Positions 28,346-38,008 are shown, counted from the first letter of the stretch. The stretch is DNA of 64,000 nt from Pseudomonas sp. Fl4BN1 (GCF_009908285.1 NZ_JAAARM010000002.1:62001-126000); one strand, 5' to 3'. A program made the numbers and translations. Notes: generated by a model from the sequence alone, not told the origin.

Positions 28346-29044
28346 ATGTCCACGATAGCAGACAACATTGCCCAGCTAGCCGAGCGCATCCGCAGCGCCT
28401 GCCAGGCCGTCCAGCGTGACGAACACAGCGTGCAATTGCTCGCTGTGAGCAAGACCAAACCTGCCGCGGCGCTACGCGAAGCCTATGCCGCCGGGCTGCG
28501 TGATTTTGGCGAGAACTATCTGCAAGAAGCCCTGGGCAAGCAGCAGGAACTGGCCGACCTGCCCTTGAGTTGGCACTTCATCGGCCCCATTCAGTCGAAC
28601 AAGACTCGCGCTATTGCCGAGCACTTTGACTGGGTGCATTCCGTGGATCGCTTGAAAATCGCACAACGCCTGTCCGAGCAACGCCCCGCCGAGCTGCCCC
28701 CGCTGAACATCTGCATTCAGGTGAATGTCAGCGGCGAAGCCAGCAAGTCCGGCTGCGCTCCGGCCGACTTGCCGGCCCTGGCCAGTGCGATCAGCGCCTT
28801 GCCACACCTGCAACTGCGCGGATTGATGGCGATTCCCGAGCCCACCGAGGATCGCGCAGCCCAGGACGCCGCCTTCGCTGCGGTACAGACGCTGAACAAC
28901 AGCCTGCGGGACAGCCTCAAGCTGCCCCTGGACAGCCTTTCCATGGGCATGAGCCACGACCTCGAAGCGGCCATTGCCCAAGGCGCCACCTGGGTGCGGA
29001 TCGGTACCGCGCTGTTTGGTGCCCGCGACTACAGTCAGTCCTGA
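28346..29044 (+). CDS. yggS: PLP homeostasis protein YggS/PipY
   Basis: Pyridoxal-phosphate-binding protein (232 residues) that buffers cellular PLP and affects amino-acid metabolism; no catalytic reaction is established. The PLP lysine is Lys36 in LLAVSKTKPA, and the phosphate-binding end reads LSMGMSHDLEAAIAQGATWVRIGTALFG. The ATG at 28346 is chosen over the longer frame starting at 28238. It begins the conserved yggS-proC-yggT-yggU cluster and is divergent from pilT. Confidence 0.94.
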   Translation: MSTIADNIAQLAERIRSACQAVQRDEHSVQLLAVSKTKPAAALREAYAAGLRDFGENYLQEALGKQQELADLPLSWHFIGPIQSNKTRAIAEHFDWVHSVDRLKIAQRLSEQRPAELPPLNICIQVNVSGEASKSGCAPADLPALASAISALPHLQLRGLMAIPEPTEDRAAQDAAFAAVQTLNNSLRDSLKLPLDSLSMGMSHDLEAAIAQGATWVRIGTALFGARDYSQS

Positions 29045-29078
29045 TGCGACTGAACCCGACTTCATATAAGGACCTGTC

Positions 29079-29897
29079 ATGAACACGACTCGTATCGCTT
29101 TTATCGGTGCCGGCAACATGGCCGCCAGCCTCATCGGCGGCCTGCGGGCCAAAGGTCTGGAGGCCGCGCAGATCCGCGCCAGCGACCCCGGCGAGGAAAC
29201 CCGGGCCAAGGTCGCGGCTGAACACGGTATCCAGGTGTTCGCCGACAACGCCGAGGCCATCGACGGCGTCGACGTGATCGTCCTGGCGGTCAAGCCCCAG
29301 GCCATGAAAGCCGTGTGCGAAGCCCTGCGCCCGAGCCTGCAGCCACAACAACTGGTGGTGTCCATCGCCGCCGGCATCACCTGTTCCAGCATGAACAACT
29401 GGCTCGGCGAGCAGCCGATCGTGCGTTGCATGCCCAACACTCCGGCGCTGTTGCGCCAAGGCGTCAGCGGCTTGTACGCCACCACTCGGGTGAGTGCAGA
29501 GCAACGGCGCCAGGCCGAAGAGCTGCTGTCCGCCGTGGGCATCGCGCTGTGGCTGGAACAGGAGCAACAACTGGATGCCGTGACCGCGGTTTCCGGCAGT
29601 GGTCCGGCGTACTTCTTCCTGCTGATCGAGGCCATGACCGCCGCTGGCGAAAAACTCGGCCTGCCCCGGGAAACCGCCGCCCAACTGACCCTGCAAACGG
29701 CCCTGGGCGCGGCCCACATGGCCGTCTCCAGTGATGTCGATGCCGCCGAACTGCGCCGCCGCGTGACCTCGCCCGCCGGCACCACTGAGGCCGCGATCAA
29801 GTCGTTCCAGGCCGGTGGTTTTGAAGCACTGGTAGAAAAAGCTTTGGGTGCCGCCGCGCACCGCTCGGCCGAAATGGCTGAACAACTCGGTCGCTAA
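29079..29897 (+). CDS. proC: Pyrroline-5-carboxylate reductase
   Basis: Last step of proline synthesis, NAD(P)H-dependent reduction of pyrroline-5-carboxylate. The 272-residue protein opens with the Rossmann motif IAFIGAGNMAASLIGGL. The family signature around DAVTAVSGSGPAYFF and the C-terminal LRRRVTSPAGTTEAAIKSF are also visible. AAGGA lies eight bases before the ATG. It follows yggS by 34 bases and precedes yggT by 24. Confidence 0.97.
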   Translation: MNTTRIAFIGAGNMAASLIGGLRAKGLEAAQIRASDPGEETRAKVAAEHGIQVFADNAEAIDGVDVIVLAVKPQAMKAVCEALRPSLQPQQLVVSIAAGITCSSMNNWLGEQPIVRCMPNTPALLRQGVSGLYATTRVSAEQRRQAEELLSAVGIALWLEQEQQLDAVTAVSGSGPAYFFLLIEAMTAAGEKLGLPRETAAQLTLQTALGAAHMAVSSDVDAAELRRRVTSPAGTTEAAIKSFQAGGFEALVEKALGAAAHRSAEMAEQLGR

Positions 29898-29921
29898 CCC
29901 GCCCCTACAAAGGAATCGATA

Positions 29922-30509
29922 ATGTTCGGACTCAACGACGCTGCCATTTTTGTCATTCAGACCCTCGGCAGTCTTTACCTGCTGGTGGTCCTGCTGCGCT
30001 TCATGCTGCAAGTGGTACGGGCGAACTTCTACAACCCGATCTGCCAATTCATCGTGCGCGCCACCCAGCCGCTGCTCAAGCCCATGCGCCGGCTGATCCC
30101 CAGCATGTTCGGGCTGGACATGTCATCGCTGATCCTGGCGCTGATCGTACAAATGGCTCTGTTCGCCATCATCCTTACCCTCAGCCACATCCCCTTCAAT
30201 GCGCTGGGGCTATTGCTCTGGGCGCCGATCGGCATCTTCGCGCTGTTCCTGAAGATCTGGTTCTTCGCCATGATCATCAGTGTGATCCTGTCCTGGGTCG
30301 CTCCTGGCAGCCAGAGCCCGGGCGCGGAACTGGCCTACCAGATCAGCGAACCCTTTCTGGCCCCGTTCCGCCGGATCGTGCCCAACCTGGGCGGCCTGGA
30401 CATCTCGCCGATCCTGGCCTTCATCGTGATTCAACTGCTGCAACAGTGGCTGATTCCGCAACTGGCGCTCTCCAGCTACATGCCTCCTGAGCTGTTCGGG
30501 CTGATCTGA
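29922..30509 (+). CDS. yggT: YggT family membrane protein
   Basis: Inner-membrane protein of 195 residues made of two YGGT repeats, each with a pair of hydrophobic helices and an NPI/Pro motif (YNPICQFIVRATQPLL near residue 35; SEPFLAPFRRIVPNLGG near residue 140). Relatives have been linked to ion homeostasis and to division or thylakoid organisation, but the function is unproven. A strong AAAGGA ribosome site precedes the ATG. Its stop overlaps the yggU start by one base. Confidence 0.9.
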   Translation: MFGLNDAAIFVIQTLGSLYLLVVLLRFMLQVVRANFYNPICQFIVRATQPLLKPMRRLIPSMFGLDMSSLILALIVQMALFAIILTLSHIPFNALGLLLWAPIGIFALFLKIWFFAMIISVILSWVAPGSQSPGAELAYQISEPFLAPFRRIVPNLGGLDISPILAFIVIQLLQQWLIPQLALSSYMPPELFGLI

Positions 30510-30802
30510 TGAGCTTTTTCCGCTGGGACGGTGACGATCTGATCCTGGATTGTCACCTGCAACCCAAGGCCAGCAGCGATGAGTTTGCGGGCCTGCACGG
30601 CGACCGATTGAAGATCCGCCTGACCGCTCCACCGGTCGAAGGCAAGGCCAATGCGCACCTGATGGCATTCCTGGCCAAGGCCTTCGGCATTCCCAAGAGC
30701 AATGTCAGCCTGATCAGCGGCGAACTGAACCGGCAGAAACGCGTGCGCCTGCGAGCGCCGAAGAAGCTGCCGGAGCTGCCGGGGCTGGCTCGCCCCGCCT
30801 GA
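30509..30802 (+). CDS. yggU: DUF167 family protein YggU
   Basis: Small soluble protein (97 residues) of the YggU/DUF167 family with unknown function. The family core LTAPPVEGKANAHLMAFLAKAF and the strand-helix ending NVSLISGELNRQKRVRL are intact. It overlaps yggT by one base, so it is likely translated with it. A REP doublet begins on the base after its TGA stop. Confidence 0.9.
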   Translation: MSFFRWDGDDLILDCHLQPKASSDEFAGLHGDRLKIRLTAPPVEGKANAHLMAFLAKAFGIPKSNVSLISGELNRQKRVRLRAPKKLPELPGLARPA

Positions 30803-30862
30803 TTCGCCGGCAAGCCGGCTCCTACGCCCCGCGTCCGCTGTAGGAGCTGGCTTGCCAGCGAA
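30803..30862. repeat. REP doublet after yggU
   Basis: Facing REP halves at 30803-30825 and 30840-30862 with a 14-base spacer. The left half starts immediately after the yggU stop codon. It separates the yggS-yggU cluster from metX. Confidence 0.9.
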
Positions 30863-30964
30863 CCTCCCAGGTCATTTCCCGCAACGAACACAGCCCCGGG
30901 CTTTGCTTGCCGCTGGATGCAGCGGTCTTTAGACTTACGCCTCATTTGAATGAGAGCAGGGTCG

Positions 30965-32104
30965 ATGCCAACTGCCTTTCCCGCCGATTCTGTTGGCCTG
31001 GTCACACCGCAAATAGAACACTTCAGCGACCCCCTGGCCCTGGCCTGCGGGCGCGCTCTGCCGGCCTACGACCTGATCTATGAAACCTACGGCCAGCTCA
31101 ATGCCAGCGCCAGCAACGCGGTGCTGATCTGCCACGCCCTGTCCGGTCATCACCACGCCGCCGGCTACCACAGCCCCGACGACCGCAAGCCGGGTTGGTG
31201 GGACAGCTGCATCGGCCCCGGCAAGCCGATCGATACCAGCAGGTTCTTCGTGGTCAGCCTCAACAACCTCGGCGGTTGCAACGGTTCCACCGGCCCCAGC
31301 AGCATCAATCCGGAGACTGGCAAGCCGTTCGGCGCCGACTTCCCGGTGCTCACCGTGGAGGACTGGGTGCACAGCCAGGCGCGCCTGGCAGATCGCCTGG
31401 GCATTGACCAGTGGGCTGCGGTGATCGGCGGCAGCCTCGGTGGCATGCAGGCCCTGCAATGGACCATCACCTACCCGGATCGGGTACGGCACTGCCTGGC
31501 CATCGCCTCGGCGCCCAAGCTCTCGGCGCAGAACATCGCCTTCAACGAAGTGGCGCGCCAGGCGATTCTCACCGACCCGGAGTTCCACGGTGGCTCGTTC
31601 CAGGAACAAGGGGTGATCCCCAAGCGCGGGCTGATGCTGGCACGGATGGTGGGCCATATCACCTACCTGTCCGACGACTCCATGGGCGAGAAATTCGGTC
31701 GCGGCCTGAAGAGCGAAAAGCTCAACTACGACTTCCACAGCGTCGAGTTCCAGGTGGAAAGCTACCTGCGTTATCAGGGCGAGGAGTTCTCCGGGCGGTT
31801 TGACGCCAACACCTACCTGCTGATGACCAAGGCCCTGGACTATTTCGACCCGGCGGCAAACTGCGACGATGACCTGGCCAAGACCTTCGCCAACGCCACG
31901 GCCAAGTTCTGCGTGATGTCCTTCACCACCGACTGGCGCTTCTCCCCGGCCCGCTCCCGAGAGCTGGTGGATGCACTGATGGCCGCGCGCAAGGACGTCT
32001 GCTACCTGGAGATCGATGCACCACAGGGGCACGACGCTTTTCTGATTCCGATCCCGCGCTACCTGCAGGCTTTTAGTCACTACATGAACCGCATAACGCT
32101 GTGA
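30965..32104 (+). CDS. metX: Homoserine O-acyltransferase MetX
   Basis: Alpha/beta-hydrolase-fold enzyme that activates homoserine in methionine synthesis. Pseudomonas MetX enzymes have been reported to use succinyl-CoA, so the product is probably O-succinylhomoserine. The ATG at 30965 gives 379 residues. Catalytic Ser157 lies in GGSLGGMQ, the aspartate in [12 protein letters not shown] and the histidine in QGHDAFLI near the C-terminus. metW starts seven bases after the stop, the usual metXW pairing. Confidence 0.95.
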   Translation: MPTAFPADSVGLVTPQIEHFSDPLALACGRALPAYDLIYETYGQLNASASNAVLICHALSGHHHAAGYHSPDDRKPGWWDSCIGPGKPIDTSRFFVVSLNNLGGCNGSTGPSSINPETGKPFGADFPVLTVEDWVHSQARLADRLGIDQWAAVIGGSLGGMQALQWTITYPDRVRHCLAIASAPKLSAQNIAFNEVARQAILTDPEFHGGSFQEQGVIPKRGLMLARMVGHITYLSDDSMGEKFGRGLKSEKLNYDFHSVEFQVESYLRYQGEEFSGRFDANTYLLMTKALDYFDPAANCDDDLAKTFANATAKFCVMSFTTDWRFSPARSRELVDALMAARKDVCYLEIDAPQGHDAFLIPIPRYLQAFSHYMNRITL

Positions 32105-32111
32105 GGGCACG

Positions 32112-32732
32112 ATGAGAGCCGATCTGGAAATCATCCAGGAATGGATCCCCGCCGGCAGCCGCGTCCTCGACCTGGGCTGCGGTAATGGCGAGCTGCTGAG
32201 CTGGCTGCAAGAACACAAGCAAGTCACCGGCTACGGCCTGGAAAACGACGCTGACAACATCGCCGAGTGCGTGGCCAAGGGCATCAACGTGATCGAGCAG
32301 GACCTGGACAAGGGCCTGGGCAACTTTGCCAGCAACAGCTTCGATATCGTGGTCATGACCCAGGCCCTGCAGGCCGTGCATTATCCGGACAAGATTCTCG
32401 ACGAAATGCTCCGGGTCGGCCGCCAGTGCATCATTACCTTCCCCAACTTCGGTCACTGGCGCTGCCGCTGGTACCTGGCCAGCAAGGGCCGGATGCCGGT
32501 GTCGGAGTTCCTGCCGTATACCTGGTACAACACGCCGAACATCCACTTCTGCACCTTCGGCGACTTCGAAGAACTGTGCCGTGAACGTGAAGCCCGAGTG
32601 ATCGATCGCCTTGCCGTCGATCAACAACACCGGCATGGGTGGGCCAGTAAGCTATGGCCTAATCTCTTAGGAGAGATCGGCATCTACCGCGTCAGCAGTC
32701 CCGGTCTGCAAGAGCACAAAGTCGCGGTATAA
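32112..32732 (+). CDS. metW: Methionine biosynthesis protein MetW
   Basis: Small SAM-methyltransferase-fold protein (206 residues) that works with MetX; relatives bind and stimulate the acyltransferase. Motif I is VLDLGCGNGELLSWL at residues about 18-32, followed by GYGLENDADNI and the MetW signature FPNFGHWRCRWYLASKGRMP. GAGGG lies in the seven-base gap after metX. No truncation is seen. Confidence 0.95.
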   Translation: MRADLEIIQEWIPAGSRVLDLGCGNGELLSWLQEHKQVTGYGLENDADNIAECVAKGINVIEQDLDKGLGNFASNSFDIVVMTQALQAVHYPDKILDEMLRVGRQCIITFPNFGHWRCRWYLASKGRMPVSEFLPYTWYNTPNIHFCTFGDFEELCREREARVIDRLAVDQQHRHGWASKLWPNLLGEIGIYRVSSPGLQEHKVAV

Positions 32733-32759
32733 ACCACCTTGTACCAAGGAGAAACAATC

Positions 32760-33194
32760 ATGGGACGCTTGATTACGCTGCTACTGACTGCCTGCCTGAG
32801 CCTGACGGCCCTGGCTGCTGATCCGATCAAGGGCGAACGCAAGGAAGTGTTCGGTGACGTTACCGTGCACTACAACACCTTCAACTCCACCTACCTGCAG
32901 CCGGACATTGCCAAGTCCGCGGAACTGATCCGCAGCAAGAACCAGGGTGTGATCAATATCTCGGTGATCAAGAACAATATGCCCGTGGTCGCCCAGGTCA
33001 GCGGTACGGTCAAGGACCTGACCAGCAAGAGCATTACCTTGAACTTCCGGCAAATCACCGAACAGGGCGCGATCTACTACATCGCCCAATTCCCGGTGGA
33101 ACAGCAAGAAAACCGTACTTTCACCATCAATGTGCAAACTGGCAGCGATACCAATAGCTTCAGTTTCAACCAAGAGCTTTTCCCGGGCGAATAA
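32760..33194 (+). CDS. Exported DUF4426 protein
   Basis: Predicted periplasmic protein of 144 residues with a cleavable signal peptide (about residues 1-20, [17 protein letters not shown]). The rest is beta-rich with regularly spaced aromatic and polar strands ([20 protein letters not shown] near 29-48), typical of the DUF4426 family. Its function is unknown. The ATG at 32760 follows AAGGAG. It lies between metW and rdgB, and its stop overlaps the rdgB start (TAATG), as in other pseudomonads. Confidence 0.82.
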   Translation: MGRLITLLLTACLSLTALAADPIKGERKEVFGDVTVHYNTFNSTYLQPDIAKSAELIRSKNQGVINISVIKNNMPVVAQVSGTVKDLTSKSITLNFRQITEQGAIYYIAQFPVEQQENRTFTINVQTGSDTNSFSFNQELFPGE

Positions 33195-33787
33195 TGAACC
33201 TCACGCAACTCGTACTGGCCAGCCATAACGCCGGCAAACTCAAAGAACTCCAGGCCATGCTCGGCGCCTCGGTGCAACTGCGCTCGATCGGCGAGTTCAG
33301 CAGCGTCGAGCCGGAAGAAACCGGCCTGTCGTTCGTCGAGAACGCCATCCTCAAGGCGCGCAATGCCGCGCGTATCTCCGGCCTGCCGGCGCTGGCGGAC
33401 GACTCTGGCCTGGCAGTGGACTTCCTCGGCGGCGCACCGGGCATCTACTCGGCGCGCTATGCCGATGGCCAGGGCGATGCAGCGAACAACGCCAAGCTGC
33501 TGGCAGCGCTGCAGGATGTTCCAGAAGAACAGCGTGGCGCGCAGTTCGTTTGCGTCCTGGCCCTGGTCCGGCATGCCGACGATCCGCTGCCGATCCTCTG
33601 TGAGGGCCTGTGGCACGGGCGCATCCTTACCGCCGCCAGCGGCGAACACGGCTTTGGCTACGACCCACTGTTCTGGGTTCCGGAGCGTGACTGCTCCAGC
33701 GCCGAACTCGGCCCCGTGGAGAAGAACCAGCTCAGCCACCGTGCCCGCGCCATGGGCATTCTGCGGCAACGCCTGGGCCTGCAATGA
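33194..33787 (+). CDS. rdgB: dITP/XTP pyrophosphatase RdgB (HAM1 family)
   Basis: House-cleaning enzyme that hydrolyses dITP, XTP and similar non-canonical purine triphosphates, preventing their entry into DNA. The 197-residue protein has the family N-terminal [11 protein letters not shown], the [16 protein letters not shown] helix, [11 protein letters not shown] and the C-terminal [10 protein letters not shown]. It overlaps both the upstream DUF4426 gene and the downstream hemW start, suggesting coupling. Confidence 0.96.
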   Translation: MNLTQLVLASHNAGKLKELQAMLGASVQLRSIGEFSSVEPEETGLSFVENAILKARNAARISGLPALADDSGLAVDFLGGAPGIYSARYADGQGDAANNAKLLAALQDVPEEQRGAQFVCVLALVRHADDPLPILCEGLWHGRILTAASGEHGFGYDPLFWVPERDCSSAELGPVEKNQLSHRARAMGILRQRLGLQ

Positions 33788-34986
33788 ACACTGATTCGTC
33801 CGCGTCGCCGCTGATTCTCGGCGGCGCGCAAACGCCCCGCGCGGCCCTGCCCGACCTGCCGCCCCTGGCGTTGTACATCCACATCCCGTGGTGTGTACGC
33901 AAATGCCCCTATTGCGACTTCAACTCCCACGCCGCCAGCCCGACGCTGCCGGAGGAAGAGTATGTCGATGCCTTGCTGGCCGACCTCGACCAGGACCTGC
34001 ACGCGGTGTACGGCCGCGAGCTGAGTTCGATCTTCTTCGGCGGCGGCACCCCGAGCCTGTTCAGCGCCCAGGCCCTGGGCCGGCTGCTCAAGGGCGTGGA
34101 ACAACGCATTGCCTTCGCCAGCGACATCGAGATCACCCTGGAAGCCAACCCCGGGACCTTCGAGCAGGAGAAGTTCACCGCCTACCGCGCCCTGGGGATC
34201 AACCGCCTGTCCATCGGCATCCAGAGCTTCCAGGAGCAGAAGCTCAAGGCCCTGGGCCGCATCCATAACGGTGACGAGGCCATTCGCGCCGCCGGCATGG
34301 CGCGCCAGGCCGGGTTCGACAACTTCAACCTGGACCTGATGCACGGCTTGCCGGACCAGTCCCTGGACGACGCTCTGGGTGACCTGCGCCAGGCCATCGC
34401 GATGAAACCGACCCACCTGTCCTGGTACCAGCTGACCCTGGAGCCCAACACGGTGTTCTGGAACCAGCCACCAATCCTGCCGGAAGACGACACCCTGTGG
34501 GATATCCAGGAAGCCGGGCAGGCGCTGCTGGCCGAGCACGGTTATAGCCAGTACGAAGTCTCGGCCTATGCCCAGCCCGGCCGTGCGGCGCGGCACAACC
34601 TGAACTACTGGAGCTTTGGCGACTTCATTGGCATCGGCGCCGGCGCCCACGGCAAGCTCAGCCACCCGGACGGACGCATCCTGCGCACCTGGAAGACTCG
34701 TCTGCCCAAGGACTACCTGAACCCGGCCAAGCACTACCAGGCCGGCGAGAAGGCCCTGAGCAACGAGGAGCTGCCGTTCGAGTTCCTGATGAACGCCCTG
34801 CGCCTTACCGACGGCGTCGACGCGGCCCTATTCGCCCAACGTACCGGCCTCGATCCGCTGAGCCTCGCCGAAGGTCGGCGCCAGGCCGAACAAAGCGGCT
34901 TGTTGCAGGTCGAACCGTCACGCCTGGCGGCCACGGCCCGTGGGCAACTGTTCCTCAATGACCTGCTGCAATACTTTCTGATCTAA
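33784..34986 (+). CDS. hemW: Radical-SAM heme chaperone HemW
   Basis: Radical SAM protein of the HemW group (formerly annotated as an oxygen-independent coproporphyrinogen oxidase), believed to hand heme to apoproteins. Its 400 residues include the CxxxCxxC cluster at Cys37, Cys41 and Cys44 in [13 protein letters not shown], followed by [11 protein letters not shown] and the [12 protein letters not shown] segment. HemW lacks the fourth cysteine typical of true HemN, as here. It overlaps rdgB by four bases. Confidence 0.94.
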   Translation: MNTDSSASPLILGGAQTPRAALPDLPPLALYIHIPWCVRKCPYCDFNSHAASPTLPEEEYVDALLADLDQDLHAVYGRELSSIFFGGGTPSLFSAQALGRLLKGVEQRIAFASDIEITLEANPGTFEQEKFTAYRALGINRLSIGIQSFQEQKLKALGRIHNGDEAIRAAGMARQAGFDNFNLDLMHGLPDQSLDDALGDLRQAIAMKPTHLSWYQLTLEPNTVFWNQPPILPEDDTLWDIQEAGQALLAEHGYSQYEVSAYAQPGRAARHNLNYWSFGDFIGIGAGAHGKLSHPDGRILRTWKTRLPKDYLNPAKHYQAGEKALSNEELPFEFLMNALRLTDGVDAALFAQRTGLDPLSLAEGRRQAEQSGLLQVEPSRLAATARGQLFLNDLLQYFLI

Positions 34987-34995
34987 GGAAATCAC

Positions 34996-35319
34996 ATGGA
35001 TCTGATACTCGATCTGCTTGCCACCGTGTCCCGCTGGAGCCGCAGCAATCTTTCGGAAATCGCCCTGGCGTTGGTGGGCTGCCTGCTGGTGCTGTTTGGC
35101 GCGGACATCAAGGGCTGGGTCGAGCAACGCCTGGGCGGCATGGCCGGCGCCCTGCGGGTGCCGCTGATGGCCCTGCTGTGCATGGTCGGCAGTGGCCTGG
35201 CGCTGATCTATGCCACACCGTGGATCGTGCGCGGCCTGAGCCAGTTCAACAACTACAGCCTGGCCCCAGTGTTGCTGGTGGTGCTGGTGCTGATTGGCGT
35301 AGTCGCTGATCGTCGCTGA
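34996..35319 (+). CDS. DUF3392 small membrane protein
   Basis: Inner-membrane protein of 107 residues with three or four hydrophobic helices (about residues 15-32, 53-75 and 85-105) and a short amphipathic loop GADIKGWVEQRLGG. It fits the DUF3392 family, whose function is unknown. A strong AAGGA ribosome site lies before the ATG, nine bases after hemW, so it is probably part of the rdgB-hemW transcript. Confidence 0.8.
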   Translation: MDLILDLLATVSRWSRSNLSEIALALVGCLLVLFGADIKGWVEQRLGGMAGALRVPLMALLCMVGSGLALIYATPWIVRGLSQFNNYSLAPVLLVVLVLIGVVADRR

Positions 35320-35343
35320 CCTTTAGCCCCGCTCCTACCCCCC

Positions 35344-35366
35344 GTAGGAGCCGGCTTGCCGGCGAA
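35344..35366 (+). repeat. Single REP
   Basis: An isolated 23-base REP (GTAGGAGCCGGCTTGCCGGC plus GAA) between the DUF3392 gene and kptA, with no inverted partner nearby. It is the only clearly solitary canonical copy in the window. Confidence 0.88.
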
Positions 35367-35401
35367 CGCAATCTAACGCCCCCCCGTTATCAAGGATGAA
35401 C

Positions 35402-35950
35402 ATGAGCAAGAAACTCATCGAAGACACCAGCAAGTTCCTCAGCTACGTGCTGCGCCACGAGCCTCAGGCCATTGGTCTGGAACTGGACAGCGAAGGCTGG
35501 GGCGATATCGACGCGCTGATCAGCGGCGCGGTCAAGGACGGCCGGCAACTGAGCCGGGAACTGATCGCGCTGGTGGTCGAAGGTAACGACAAGAAGCGCT
35601 TCGCCCTTTGCGCTGACGGCCAGCGGATTCGTGCAGTCCAGGGGCATTCCAACAAGACCGTGCAATTGCAGCTTGAGGAAAAGCAACCGCCCGCCGTCCT
35701 CTATCACGGCACCGCCACACGGTTTATGGATTCAATCAACGAAAAGGGGCTGATTCCCGGTTCACGTCATCACGTGCACCTGTCCCAGGAAATCGACACC
35801 GCCAAGGCTGTGGGGCAGCGTTACGGCAAGGTGGTGATCCTGCAGATCGCCGCACAGGCCATGCAGGCCCAGGGCTTCAAGTTCTATCAGGCAGAGAATG
35901 GGGTGTGGCTGACCGACCAGGTGCCGGTCGGTTTCATCCAAGCCCTGTAG
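35402..35950 (+). CDS. kptA: RNA 2'-phosphotransferase (KptA/Tpt1 family)
   Basis: Transfers a 2'-phosphate from RNA to NAD+, giving ADP-ribose 1'',2''-cyclic phosphate; the bacterial role is uncertain. The 182-residue protein shows the N-terminal LSYVLRHEPQAIGLELDSEGW and the ADP-ribosyltransferase-like core LYHGTATRFMDSINEKGL, then RHHVHLSQ. The ATG at 35402 is preferred over that at 35396 because AAGGA then has a five-base spacing. Its TAG stop lies in the REP element that follows. Confidence 0.93.
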   Translation: MSKKLIEDTSKFLSYVLRHEPQAIGLELDSEGWGDIDALISGAVKDGRQLSRELIALVVEGNDKKRFALCADGQRIRAVQGHSNKTVQLQLEEKQPPAVLYHGTATRFMDSINEKGLIPGSRHHVHLSQEIDTAKAVGQRYGKVVILQIAAQAMQAQGFKFYQAENGVWLTDQVPVGFIQAL

Positions 35951-36025
35951 GAACCAGCTTGCTGGCGAAGGCGTCCTTGCGGGCCCCTTCGCTGGCAAGC
36001 GGAACGCCGCCCGGCCAGCTCCTAC
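35947..36025. repeat. REP doublet with insert-bearing right half
   Basis: The left half (GTAGGAACCAGCTTGCTGGC) overlaps the kptA stop. Read on the minus strand, the right half has an extra block: GGAGCTGGCCGGGCGGCGTT followed by CCGCTTGCCAGCG, where a normal REP goes straight from GGAGC to CTTGCC. The same CCGGGCGGCGT block occurs in the REP at 55850-55923. Confidence 0.8.
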
Positions 36026-36044
36026 AACAGCGGGTTTGCGTGGC

Positions 36045-36770
36045 TCAGGCCAGCTTTTCGAACTTCAGGTCCCACACGCCATGGCCCAGGCGCTCGCCTC
36101 GACGCTCGAACTTGGTGATCGGGCGCTCGGCAGGGCGTGGCACGCACTTGCCGTCTTCAGCCAGGTTGCGATAGCCCGGAGCGACGTCCATCACTTCCAG
36201 CATGTACTCGGCATAGGGCTCCCAGTCGGTGGCCATATGCAGGACGCCACCGACCTTGAGCTTGCTGCGCACCAATTCGGCAAACGACGCCTGGACGATG
36301 CGACGCTTGTGGTGCCGGCTCTTGTGCCAAGGATCGGGGAAAAACAGCATCAGGCGATCCAGACTGTTGTCGGCGATGCAGCGGTTGAGCACTTCAATTG
36401 CATCGCAGTCGTAGACCCGAAGGTTGGTCAGGCCCTGGGTCAGCACGCCATTGAGCAGCGCGCCGACACCCGGACGGTGAACTTCTACACCGATGAAATC
36501 CTGTTCCGGGGCCGCCGCCGCCATCTCCAGCAGCGAGTGGCCCATGCCAAAGCCAATCTCCAGGGAGCGCGGCGCCGAACGGCCGAATACCTGGTCGTAA
36601 TCCACCGGCGCGTCGGCCAGGGGCAGCACGTACAGTGGCGTCCCCTGGTCCAGGCCGCGTTGCTGGCCTTCGGTCATGCGCCCGGCACGCATCACGAAAC
36701 TCTTGATCCGGCGGTGTTGGCGCTCGTCGCCGGTTTCCGGCTCGATTGGCGTGTCGTTTGATTCAGTCAT
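36045..36770 (-). CDS. trmB: tRNA (guanine-N7)-methyltransferase TrmB
   Basis: Methylates G46 of tRNA with SAM. A TTG at 36773 is possible, but the ATG at 36770 gives 241 residues. The SAM-binding motif is [16 protein letters not shown] near residue 70, followed by [14 protein letters not shown] and the catalytic segment [15 protein letters not shown] that defines the family. It starts nine bases after thiG and is probably transcribed with it. Confidence 0.95.
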   Translation of the reverse strand: MTESNDTPIEPETGDERQHRRIKSFVMRAGRMTEGQQRGLDQGTPLYVLPLADAPVDYDQVFGRSAPRSLEIGFGMGHSLLEMAAAAPEQDFIGVEVHRPGVGALLNGVLTQGLTNLRVYDCDAIEVLNRCIADNSLDRLMLFFPDPWHKSRHHKRRIVQASFAELVRSKLKVGGVLHMATDWEPYAEYMLEVMDVAPGYRNLAEDGKCVPRPAERPITKFERRGERLGHGVWDLKFEKLA

Positions 36771-36779
36771 CAATGGCTC

Positions 36780-37574
36780 TTACTTGATCAGACCATCCAG
36801 CGGCGAGGAGGCGCTGGCATAGAGTTTCTTCGGCATGCGACCGGCGAGGTACGCCAGGCGGCCCGCGACAATTGCGTGTTTCATGGCTTCGGCCATCATG
36901 ATCGGCTGCTGCGCGTGGGCAATCGCCGAGTTCATCAGCACCGCTTCACAGCCCAGCTCCATGGCGATAGTGGCATCGGAGGCAGTACCGACACCGGCAT
37001 CCACCAGCACCGGGACCTTGGCTTCTTCGAGGATGATCTGCAGGTTGTAGGGGTTGCAGATCCCTAGCCCGGTACCGATCAGACCGGCCAGAGGCATGAC
37101 CGCGATGCAGCCCATTTCCGCCAGCTGACGAGCAATGATCGGGTCATCGCTGGTGTAGACCATCACGTCGAACCCTTCCTTGACCAGCACTTCGGCGGCC
37201 TTGAGGGTTTCCAGCACGTTGGGGAACAAGGTCTTCTGGTCGGCCAGTACTTCCAGCTTCACCAGGTTGTGGCCATCCAGCAGCTCACGGGCCAGACGGC
37301 AAGTGCGCACGGCTTCTACCGCGTCATAGCAACCGGCGGTATTGGGCAGGATGGTGTAGCGATCCGGCGGCAGGATATCCAGCAGGTTCGGTTCGCCCGG
37401 GTTCTGGCCGATATTGGTCCGGCGCACGGCGACGGTGACGATCTCGGCGCCCGAGGCCTCGATGGCCAGGCGGGTTTCTTCCATGTCGCGGTACTTGCCG
37501 GTGCCTACCAGCAAACGCGACTGGTACGTCCGACCGGCCAGGACGAAAGGCTTGTCACTACGAACGTTGCTCAT
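36780..37574 (-). CDS. thiG: Thiazole synthase ThiG
   Basis: Forms the thiazole phosphate of thiamine from deoxyxylulose 5-phosphate, dehydroglycine and ThiS thiocarboxylate. The 264-residue TIM-barrel protein has the Schiff-base lysine at residue 106 in LVKLEVLAD and the phosphate-binding glycine motifs [19 protein letters not shown] precedes the ATG. It lies between thiS and trmB on the minus strand; unusually, two hairpins fill the gap to thiS. Confidence 0.96.
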   Translation of the reverse strand: MSNVRSDKPFVLAGRTYQSRLLVGTGKYRDMEETRLAIEASGAEIVTVAVRRTNIGQNPGEPNLLDILPPDRYTILPNTAGCYDAVEAVRTCRLARELLDGHNLVKLEVLADQKTLFPNVLETLKAAEVLVKEGFDVMVYTSDDPIIARQLAEMGCIAVMPLAGLIGTGLGICNPYNLQIILEEAKVPVLVDAGVGTASDATIAMELGCEAVLMNSAIAHAQQPIMMAEAMKHAIVAGRLAYLAGRMPKKLYASASSPLDGLIK

Positions 37575-37678
37575 CGGAAATCCTCTGTTGGGGTGAGGTT
37601 CTTGCAGAATTCTGTATCAGGCCCGGGGCGCTGGTGACCCTCGATCCGGGGCCGGTGAAAGCCTGTCGTCCATGAGTG

Positions 37679-37722
37679 GGCCCGGAATCGGGCCAGGGCG
37701 CTGCGCAGATAAGCAGCAGCGC
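37679..37722 (-). other. Two hairpins between thiS and thiG
   Basis: GGCCCGGAATCGGGCC (37679-37694) is a perfect 6-bp stem with a 4-base loop. Beside it GCGCTGC (37698-37704) can pair with GCAGCGC (37716-37722). Neither is followed by a T-run on the minus strand. They sit in the 163-base spacer between thiS and thiG and may mark mRNA processing or partial attenuation. Confidence 0.5.
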
Positions 37723-37737
37723 GGTTGACGCCAGTGA

Positions 37738-37938
37738 CTAGCCGCCACCGATGGCGTGAACCACTTCCACCTGGTCGCCCTCGTTGAGGGCGGTTTCGGC
37801 GTGCTGGCTGCGCGGAACGATATCCAGGTTGAGTTCCACCGCGATCCGCCGTCCGGTCAGTTCCAGATGGCTCAGCAGGGCCGCAACGGTCGAGCCGTCG
37901 GGCAGTTCAAGGGATTCACCGTTCAACTGAATGCGCAT
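37738..37938 (-). CDS. thiS: Sulfur carrier protein ThiS
   Basis: Ubiquitin-fold sulfur carrier (66 residues) that delivers sulfur as a C-terminal thiocarboxylate to ThiG. The ATG at 37938 begins MRIQLNGESLELPDG, the family N-terminus, and the protein ends VVHAIGGG, giving the required C-terminal Gly-Gly. In-frame codons upstream to 37971 are rejected. It is the first gene of thiS-thiG-trmB. Confidence 0.94.
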   Translation of the reverse strand: MRIQLNGESLELPDGSTVAALLSHLELTGRRIAVELNLDIVPRSQHAETALNEGDQVEVVHAIGGG

Positions 37939-38008
37939 GCCAAGGCCGCCATCATTTTTAGGGGCCAGCATTCTAGCCCGATCATGACCTAAAGGTCAGC
38001 TACAAGCG

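Noticed and set aside
37939..38008. Thiamine riboswitch upstream of thiS
   Set aside because: The gap is only 70 bases and shows no CUGAGA-type or other THI-box signature.
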